Shown one piece after another: positions 58,340 through 64,000 of a DNA stretch of 64,000 nt. The position numbers and the translations under genes are program-made. The stretch spans positions 1-64,000 of the forward strand of contig NZ_FQXN01000005.1 of the NCBI RefSeq assembly GCF_900129985.1, given 5' to 3'. The DNA comes from Thermosipho atlanticus DSM 15807 (GTDB lineage Bacteria > Thermotogota > Thermotogae > Thermotogales > Fervidobacteriaceae). The notes under the pieces are model-generated. The model saw nothing but the letters and a program-made list of their open reading frames with translations. It had not been told where the DNA came from and searched no databases. Within the stretch, counting starts at the first letter, position 1. Every line of letters begins with the position of its first letter.

Positions 58340-59079
58340 GATTTTTTTACGGTATTTTAATCTTCATTATCACTTGGGGCGTTCTATCATTTTTAATCAA
58401 TTCTCCATTTGTTCTACCTACACCTATTCAAGTAGGAAAGGTTTTTATTGAAATTATACAAACAAAAATTTTATGGACTTCTCTTTTATCTTCAATATAT
58501 AAAGGAATTATAGCTCTTTTTCTAACGATTATTTTGGGGTTTATTTTTGGATTTTTTATGGGAATTTGTGATATGTGTTTTGAATTGCTAAGACCTATTT
58601 TTGCTGTTTTTCAGACAGTTCCTGTTATTTCTTGGTTAGTACTTGTAATTTTCTTATGGGGAATTAGTTCAAAAGGTCCTATTTTTATTACCGTTTTATC
58701 TTTGCTCCCAAATACAACTTTTGCAGTAGCATATGGAGTTAGAAATACTGATAAATCTTTGCTTGAGATGGCTAAAGTATTTAATGTTAGCAAAAAGAAG
58801 ATTATTAAAAACTTATACTTTGGGTCTGTCATACCTTTTATTTTAACCGCTTTCGAAGTTGTTTCTGGAAATCTTTGGAAAGTAATTTTTGTCTCAGAAT
58901 ATCTCTGTGGAAAAGACGGAATAGGAGTTCAAATAGCTTGGGCAAGACAATATGTCGATGTTCCGAAAGTTTATGCTCTGACCATTTTTGCAGTAATATT
59001 AGGCATTCTATCTGAAAGATTATCCAAATTTTTCATCAATAATTTTTTAAGGGATTGGGAATATGGTAGTCGAACTTAA
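58336..59079 (+). CDS. ABC transporter permease (SsuC/TauC type)
   Basis: Inner-membrane channel subunit; about six membrane segments. The cytoplasmic EAA loop is SLLEMAKVFNVSKKKIIKNLYF, and LPTPIQVGKVFIEI and GLGVQIAWARQ-like GIGVQIAWARQYVDVPKVYALT are usual for the TauC family. 247 residues; ATGA overlap with the binding-protein gene. Confidence 0.9.
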   Translation: MRFFYGILIFIITWGVLSFLINSPFVLPTPIQVGKVFIEIIQTKILWTSLLSSIYKGIIALFLTIILGFIFGFFMGICDMCFELLRPIFAVFQTVPVISWLVLVIFLWGISSKGPIFITVLSLLPNTTFAVAYGVRNTDKSLLEMAKVFNVSKKKIIKNLYFGSVIPFILTAFEVVSGNLWKVIFVSEYLCGKDGIGVQIAWARQYVDVPKVYALTIFAVILGILSERLSKFFINNFLRDWEYGSRT

Positions 59080-59728
59080 AAATATTAAAAAGTCATTTGG
59101 AAGATTAGAAGTCTTAAAAAATATTAGTTTTTCTTTGAAAAAACGCGAAAGATTAGTGCTTCTTGGCCCTTCAGGGTGTGGTAAAACAACTCTTCTAAGA
59201 ATAATAGCAGGGTTAGAAACATTTGAAGGTATCCTTATTAAAAATTTTAAAAAAATCGGATACGTTTTTCAAGAACCACGCGTAATTCCTTGGAAAACAG
59301 TTTACGAAAACTTAAAATTTGTTGAAGACGATGATAAAAAGATTGAAAATGTTCTAAAATCAATGAAAATTCATGAATTTAAAGATTACTTTCCAAACAA
59401 ATTAAGCGGTGGTATGAAACAAAGAATAAATCTTTCTAGAGCTTTGGTAACCGAACCAGATCTTCTTCTTTTAGATGAACCTTTTTCTTCGCTGGACATT
59501 CATATAAAGTGGAACTTACTTAATGATTTAATTAAAGAATGGAATAATAGAGATCTTTCACTCATAATGGTTACACACGACATTAAAGAAGCATTAATGC
59601 TGGGAGAACGGATACTCATTTTATCAAATCGACCTGCTAAAATTATAAAAGAATACTTTAACGTAAAAGCTCTATCCGAAAAAAGTTTAATTAAAGAAAT
59701 TGTTGAACTTTGGAACGAAAGAAGGTGA
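59063..59728 (+). CDS. ABC transporter ATP-binding protein (SsuB/TauB type)
   Basis: Energy-coupling subunit. Walker A GPSGCGKTTLLR, Q-loop QEPRVIPW (with the extended QEPRLLPW-like form of nitrate/taurine importers), signature LSGGMKQRINLSRAL, Walker B LLLLDEPFSSLD, switch His MVTHDIKEAL. 221 residues, slightly short but complete. Starts 17 bases before the permease stop. Confidence 0.95.
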   Translation: MVVELKNIKKSFGRLEVLKNISFSLKKRERLVLLGPSGCGKTTLLRIIAGLETFEGILIKNFKKIGYVFQEPRVIPWKTVYENLKFVEDDDKKIENVLKSMKIHEFKDYFPNKLSGGMKQRINLSRALVTEPDLLLLDEPFSSLDIHIKWNLLNDLIKEWNNRDLSLIMVTHDIKEALMLGERILILSNRPAKIIKEYFNVKALSEKSLIKEIVELWNERR

Positions 59729-59732
59729 TTTT

Positions 59733-61130
59733 ATCAGAAAAATTACCAAATATGTGTTTGAAATTCCAAAAGAAAAAAACATGAAAGTCGATGCATACAT
59801 ATTTACCGACGAAAAAGGATTGAAAGAAATAACCGAAGCAATTGAACAGCTTAAAAATGTTGCTTCACTTCCGGGAATTGTTAAGGCAGCGTATGGAATG
59901 CCTGATATTCACTGGGGATACGGTTTCCCCATTGGTGGAGTAGCTGCCTTTGACGTCGAAGAAGGAATAATAAGTCCTGGAGGAGTTGGTTTCGATATTA
60001 ACTGTGGGGTTAGACTTTTAAAAACTCCACTTTTATATAACGATGTAAAAAAACATTTAGAAAAACTTATACAAAAAATTTATGAAATTGTTCCCGTTGG
60101 AGTAGGTTCAACATCTAAAAAATTCAATAAAAAAGACTTTAAAAACATCATCGAAAAAGGAGTTAAAGGAGCAATAGAGATTGGATATGGTTATCCAGAA
60201 GATTTGGAATGTATTGAAGATAATGGACATATTACACCAGCAAGTATAAAAGACATATCAAACAAAGCATACGAAAGGGGAAGAGAAGAACTTGGTACCC
60301 TAGGCGCTGGAAATCATTTTATAGAAATCCAAATGATTGAACAAATTTATGATAAAAAAGTAGCAAACAAACTAGGAATTGTTGAAAACCAAATAATTAT
60401 TATGATTCATACTGGAAGTCGAGGTTTTGGTCATCAGGTTGCTACTGATTATATTCAACTTATGCGAAATTCTTTTAAAAATCTATCTATTCCTGACAAA
60501 CAATTAATTTACGCACCATTTAAAAGTGAATTAGGACAGAAATATTTTTCTGCAATGAATTGTGCAGCAAATTATGCTTTTGTAAATAGACAAATAATTA
60601 CCCATTATATTAGAATTGTGCTTAGTGAACTTTTTAATAGTTCTGCTCAACTTATTTACGATGTCGCCCACAATATTGCTAAACTTGAAACTCACATTAT
60701 CAACAACGAATTAAAGAAAGTTATTATTCATAGAAAAGGAGCAACAAGAGCATTTGGACCTAATAGAAATGAAATTCCTCAAAAATTTAAACAAATTGGT
60801 CAACCAGTTATAATTCCTGGAGATATGGGAACAGCTTCATATCTTCTTGTTGGTACAGATGAATCAGAAAACATTGCTTTTTCTTCTACCGCACACGGTG
60901 CAGGAAGATTGCTTGGAAGAAGGCAGGCAATTAGACAATTAAAATTGAACAAAATTCTTTCAAAACTTCATAAAAGTGGCATAATTGTAAAAAGCAAGAA
61001 CAAAAAGACTATAATTGAAGAAGCCCCGGAAGCGTACAAAGATATAGACAAAGTTATTGAAATCACAAATTATCTGAGTTTATCTAAAAAGATTGCAAGA
61101 ATGATTCCTTTGGGGGTTATAAAAGGATAA
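59733..61130 (+). CDS. rtcB: RtcB family RNA ligase, possible AUC start
   Basis: Joins 2',3'-cyclic phosphate and 5'-OH RNA ends using GTP and manganese. Motifs: MPDIHWGYGFPIGGVAAFD, DINCGVRLLK (metal Cys), LGAGNHFIEIQ, HTGSRGFGHQ, YDVAHN, HRKGATRAFGP (guanylylated His), and STAHGAGR. The frame is open from 59700 (TTG), but no ribosome site lies in front of it. GAAGGTGAT precedes ATC at 59733-59735, and the protein then begins (M)RKITKYVFEIPK, aligning with the usual RtcB start; 465 residues. If the TTG is used, 476. Confidence 0.93.
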   Translation: MRKITKYVFEIPKEKNMKVDAYIFTDEKGLKEITEAIEQLKNVASLPGIVKAAYGMPDIHWGYGFPIGGVAAFDVEEGIISPGGVGFDINCGVRLLKTPLLYNDVKKHLEKLIQKIYEIVPVGVGSTSKKFNKKDFKNIIEKGVKGAIEIGYGYPEDLECIEDNGHITPASIKDISNKAYERGREELGTLGAGNHFIEIQMIEQIYDKKVANKLGIVENQIIIMIHTGSRGFGHQVATDYIQLMRNSFKNLSIPDKQLIYAPFKSELGQKYFSAMNCAANYAFVNRQIITHYIRIVLSELFNSSAQLIYDVAHNIAKLETHIINNELKKVIIHRKGATRAFGPNRNEIPQKFKQIGQPVIIPGDMGTASYLLVGTDESENIAFSSTAHGAGRLLGRRQAIRQLKLNKILSKLHKSGIIVKSKNKKTIIEEAPEAYKDIDKVIEITNYLSLSKKIARMIPLGVIKG

Positions 61131-62482
61131 TGGGCAAAAATGAAAAATTTTTGATATTAGAAGGAATTTTTACAAATTTCTACTTTATTTTAACTCAAGG
61201 GGTTATCTTTACCTCAATTGCACTTTATTTTGGTTTCAATGAAGTGTTATTAGGAGTTACGGCCTCCTTCCCTATGATATTTCAACTTTTTCAAATTATT
61301 ACACCTGCTATCATTGAAAAATTTAAATATCGTAAAAGGTTATTAATGATATTCAATTCGTTTAAACTTTCGTGGATTATCGTATTGTTCTCATTACTAA
61401 CAGGAAAAATATCTCCTTTGATTCTAATATTAATCCTTGCTATATCCCAGGCTTTTTCATCTTTTGCAGGAAACACTTGGACATCCCTTGTTTCTGATGT
61501 TATTCCTCCTGAAAAAAGAGGAAATTACTTTGGTCTTAGAAGTATGTTAATTTCTTTTTCTACATTAATTATCTTTTACTTTTATTCTTACACAATTGAC
61601 AATGTTTCTGCACCTTCGAATTATATTTTTGTTATTTTAATCACCCTCCTTGGAACTTTTCTTGGCATTCTTTCTCTTATACCTGTTGATGATCCACCAA
61701 TAAAAACTCTAGGAACACTAAGTGAATTAAAAGTAGTTTTCACCGAGAAAAATTTCATAAAACTTTCAATAGCAAATATGTATTGGAATTTTATTTTGTT
61801 ATTAACTGCCCCATTTTTTTCATACCATCAATTAAAAAATTTACACATACCTCTTACTTACATCAGTTATGCAACAATTGCTATGACTCTTATATCTATG
61901 TTATTCTATTTCGTTTGGGGAAAAATAAGTGATAAATTTGGTAATAAAACAATTATGATTTGGGGAATAACTTTTGTTTCAATAACTCCATTTGTTTGGA
62001 TACTAATGAATGAACAACATTGGCCATATGGACTAATTCTTGATGCTGTTATCTCTGGAATAGGGTGGGCAGCAATTAATATTTCCATGCTTATCTTTCC
62101 TATGGAAGCTGCTAAAAGAATCTCACCTATGTACTTCGCTGTTTTCGGATTTTTTGGGGGAGTCGGCGGATTAATAGGCTCTTTCTCCGGAGGATATTTA
62201 GCCTCATATTTTAACCAATTAAATTTTTACATTGGTAATTACCATCTCTTTGGTCTTCAAGTTTATTTTATAATTGAAGGTTTACTTAGATTTCTCTCAA
62301 TTCCCTTATTTGCAAGTGTCAAAACCAAAAAATATGTTTCACCTAGAATATTTATTTTCAATATATTAAATATTATTGCTAGAAGACCTACACAGAGAAT
62401 TTACGAAAACGCCAAACTGGGAAATGTTTATATACTAAAAAAAGTATCATTAAAAAACCAGAGAATCAAAAGATGGTGGTAA
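61130..62482 (+). CDS. Major facilitator superfamily transporter
   Basis: Membrane transporter with about twelve segments over 450 residues. The loop between segments 2 and 3 (about residue 62, IEKFKYRKRLLM) and GKISDKFGNKTIM between 8 and 9 follow the MFS loop pattern. Starts at the ATG overlapping the rtcB stop (TAATG). Substrate unknown. It ends 30 bases before the convergent histidine kinase gene. Confidence 0.85.
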   Translation: MGKNEKFLILEGIFTNFYFILTQGVIFTSIALYFGFNEVLLGVTASFPMIFQLFQIITPAIIEKFKYRKRLLMIFNSFKLSWIIVLFSLLTGKISPLILILILAISQAFSSFAGNTWTSLVSDVIPPEKRGNYFGLRSMLISFSTLIIFYFYSYTIDNVSAPSNYIFVILITLLGTFLGILSLIPVDDPPIKTLGTLSELKVVFTEKNFIKLSIANMYWNFILLLTAPFFSYHQLKNLHIPLTYISYATIAMTLISMLFYFVWGKISDKFGNKTIMIWGITFVSITPFVWILMNEQHWPYGLILDAVISGIGWAAINISMLIFPMEAAKRISPMYFAVFGFFGGVGGLIGSFSGGYLASYFNQLNFYIGNYHLFGLQVYFIIEGLLRFLSIPLFASVKTKKYVSPRIFIFNILNIIARRPTQRIYENAKLGNVYILKKVSLKNQRIKRWW

Positions 62483-62512
62483 CTAGTTTTACAAACATTA
62501 AAATACAATAAA

Positions 62513-63466
62513 TTAGGTATTTAGAACAACAATTACCTTGGTGCCCATCATATAGTTAGATTCTATTTTTAGTTTATAATTACATATTGAACAAATATGT
62601 TTTACAACAGAAAGACCTAAACCTGATCCTGTTGCCATTTTTATTGCATCCTTTGTCCTATAAAATCTCTCTGTTACCTTTTCCAACTCTTCTTTCTTTA
62701 TACCTATTCCTCTGTCTTCGATTATTATCATATTATCTATTGTTTCTATTTTTACAGTTGAGTTTTTATATGAATATTTCACAGCATTCGAAATTAAATT
62801 CTTTAATATGGTATAAATTAAAAAACCATCTGCTCGAAAATATCTTTGAACAATTTTCTTCTCAATAGTTATCGATTTTGCTTTTATTTTCATATTAAGA
62901 TCCTCTATAACTTCTTTTAAAACTTTCTCTATATCAATCTCATTATACTTTGGCATATAAAGACCTAATTCCAACATAGAAAGTATTTTTAATTGTTTTA
63001 TAATCCTTTCCATCCTTTTTACCGATTTTTCAATTTCTCTAAGTGCAGTTTCAACAGTTTCTTTGTTATCTAAAAGAAGATAAACATTTGCCTTTATAAC
63101 CGATAACGGATTGAAAAGTTCGTGTGAAACTGCTGTAGTAAAATTTATTTTTGCCTCCTTTAATCTTTCAATTTCAGTAACATCTTTGATTATTAATAAG
63201 TTGCTGCTGCTATTATACGATAAAACCACATCTCTTGTCTGAGAAATTTGAAAAAAATACATCTTGGTTCGAATTTTAAAATCTTTCTCACTGAAAATAT
63301 GTTCAACCAACTCATCAATTTTATCAAACGTAAAAACCGAAAATATTTCAATAGATTCATTAATACCGTATTTTTCGGCTAATTTATTTCTCCTCTTTAT
63401 TTTTAATTTTTCAAGTAAAATAACTATTTCATCAAAAAAGTCAAAAACTTCGAAATTAAACATCAT
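62513..63466 (-). CDS. Cytoplasmic sensor histidine kinase
   Basis: No membrane segment. A PAS-like region (about residues 30-100) precedes a DHp domain with the phosphorylated His in VSHELFNPLSVIKAN, then N-box LKNLISNAVKYSY, G1 IEDRGIGIKKEELEKV, F-box RFYRTKDAI and G2 GSGLGLSVVKHICS. 317 residues. It overlaps the response regulator gene by 11 bases. The soluble layout suggests an intracellular signal. Confidence 0.93.
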   Translation of the reverse strand: MMFNFEVFDFFDEIVILLEKLKIKRRNKLAEKYGINESIEIFSVFTFDKIDELVEHIFSEKDFKIRTKMYFFQISQTRDVVLSYNSSSNLLIIKDVTEIERLKEAKINFTTAVSHELFNPLSVIKANVYLLLDNKETVETALREIEKSVKRMERIIKQLKILSMLELGLYMPKYNEIDIEKVLKEVIEDLNMKIKAKSITIEKKIVQRYFRADGFLIYTILKNLISNAVKYSYKNSTVKIETIDNMIIIEDRGIGIKKEELEKVTERFYRTKDAIKMATGSGLGLSVVKHICSICNYKLKIESNYMMGTKVIVVLNT

Positions 63467-64000
63467 ATCCCCTTGTATTAAATCTATAACCCATTCCCCT
63501 CACAGTAACAATCCAGTGTTTTCCAATTTTATCTCTCAAATTACTTATGTGAACGTCAACCGCTCTGTCAGATATAAATTCGTCCTCCCACACTCTTTTT
63601 ATTATTTCATCCCTTGAAAACACTTTGTTACTATTCTTTGCAAGCAAACACAATATTTCAAACTCTTTGGACGTAAGCTCAACCTCTTTATCTCCAATTT
63701 TAACTATATAATTATCACAGTAAATTTTTAAATTTCCAAACCTTAAAATTTCACCTGTATTACTTGTTCTTCTAAAATATGCCTTAATCCGAGCAATCAC
63801 TTCTCTTGGATTAAAAGGCTTAGTAATATAATCATCAGCACCTATTTCAAGCCCATATATTTTGTCTATATCACTGTCTCTAGCTGAAATTATTATAATT
63901 CCAATCTCTGGATAATTAATTTTTATTTCAGGTAATTCATCTATCGAAAAACCATCTGGAAGCATTATATCAAGTAAGATCATATCGTATTTCTCATTTT
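63456..64000 (-). CDS. OmpR-family response regulator (5' end beyond window)
   Basis: The start lies past base 64000. The visible receiver has the phospho-acceptor Asp in YDMILLDIMLPDG, the conserved Ser/Thr in IIISARDSD and Lys in YITKPFNPREV. The C-terminal winged-helix domain (RDEIIKRVWEDEFISDRAVDVHI, then TVRGMGYRF) binds DNA. Adjacent to and overlapping its kinase gene, so a cognate pair. Confidence 0.92.
   Translation of the reverse strand, partial: NEKYDMILLDIMLPDGFSIDELPEIKINYPEIGIIIISARDSDIDKIYGLEIGADDYITKPFNPREVIARIKAYFRRTSNTGEILRFGNLKIYCDNYIVKIGDKEVELTSKEFEILCLLAKNSNKVFSRDEIIKRVWEDEFISDRAVDVHISNLRDKIGKHWIVTVRGMGYRFNTRGYDV

Noticed and set aside
1-64000. CRISPR arrays, transposases, phage genes or integration sites
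   Set aside because: No direct-repeat arrays, IS ends or recombinase motifs were seen, and tRNA genes are intact with no flanking duplications.

Overview
This AT-rich window (roughly one third G+C by eye, not counted) comes from a bacterium of the order Thermotogales, most likely a Thermosipho-like organism. That placement is inferred from the sequence of EF-Tu (400 residues) and EF-G, the AT bias, strong GGAGG-type ribosome sites, the gene neighbourhoods, and the exported and Omp85 proteins expected of a cell with a toga. There is no CRISPR array, insertion sequence, phage gene or rRNA operon. Genes are tightly packed, often with ATGA, TAATG or TTGA overlaps, and no gene-free stretch exceeds 300 bases.

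Layout. Positions 1-6.6 kb (minus strand): the start of an exported protein, glnA, an RluD-type pseudouridine synthase overlapping lspA, an exported beta-rich protein with a YebC regulator, clpP and trigger factor. Positions 6.6-26.0 kb (minus): one long str-S10-spc-alpha ribosomal superoperon from rpsL through rpsG, fusA, tuf, rpsJ and the S10/spc genes, secY-adk-map-infA-rpmJ, rpsM-K-D, rpoA and rplQ. It ends in a clear hairpin terminator and has a recognisable promoter upstream of rpsL. Two tRNA genes (Gln, Val) with their own promoter and terminator lie beside it. Positions 26.4-34.3 kb (plus): a second RluA-family enzyme, two uncharacterised envelope genes, pyruvate kinase, three tRNAs (Glu, Arg, Lys), then infC-rpmI-rplT behind an apparent attenuator, rpsB behind a structured leader, and tmk.

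Positions 34.3-38.8 kb (minus): an exported protein, tlyA, truA and a membrane GAF/degenerate-GGDEF protein. pepF is alone on the plus strand (38.9-40.6 kb). Positions 40.7-57.3 kb (minus): a DUF4129/DUF58/MoxR membrane module, ftsW-like, hemW-like, a small predicted barrel, gatB-gatA, a second exported protein of the 34.3-kb type, an AlaX-like editing enzyme, a BamA/Omp85 protein, a HATPase-PHP-DRTGG trio, ruvA and tatD. Positions 57.4-62.5 kb (plus): an NMT1-type ABC importer, RtcB and an MFS transporter. Positions 62.5-64.0 kb (minus): a histidine kinase and a response regulator cut by the window edge.

Most genes serve growth: ribosome assembly, tRNA and rRNA maturation, protein export and quality control, and wall and outer-envelope assembly. 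The less ordinary signals are (i) three genes with a good Shine-Dalgarno site but only AUU or AUC where a start codon should be (infC, the degenerate GGDEF gene, rtcB); (ii) a 10-base complementarity upstream of infC that would make a terminator and an antiterminator mutually exclusive; (iii) a compact structured leader in front of rpsB; (iv) a 131-base out-of-frame overlap of lspA and the RluD-type gene; (v) the DRTGG-PHP-HATPase trio without hydrogenase genes; and (vi) several uncharacterised exported or barrel-like proteins. All functions were assigned by reading motifs, not by database search.
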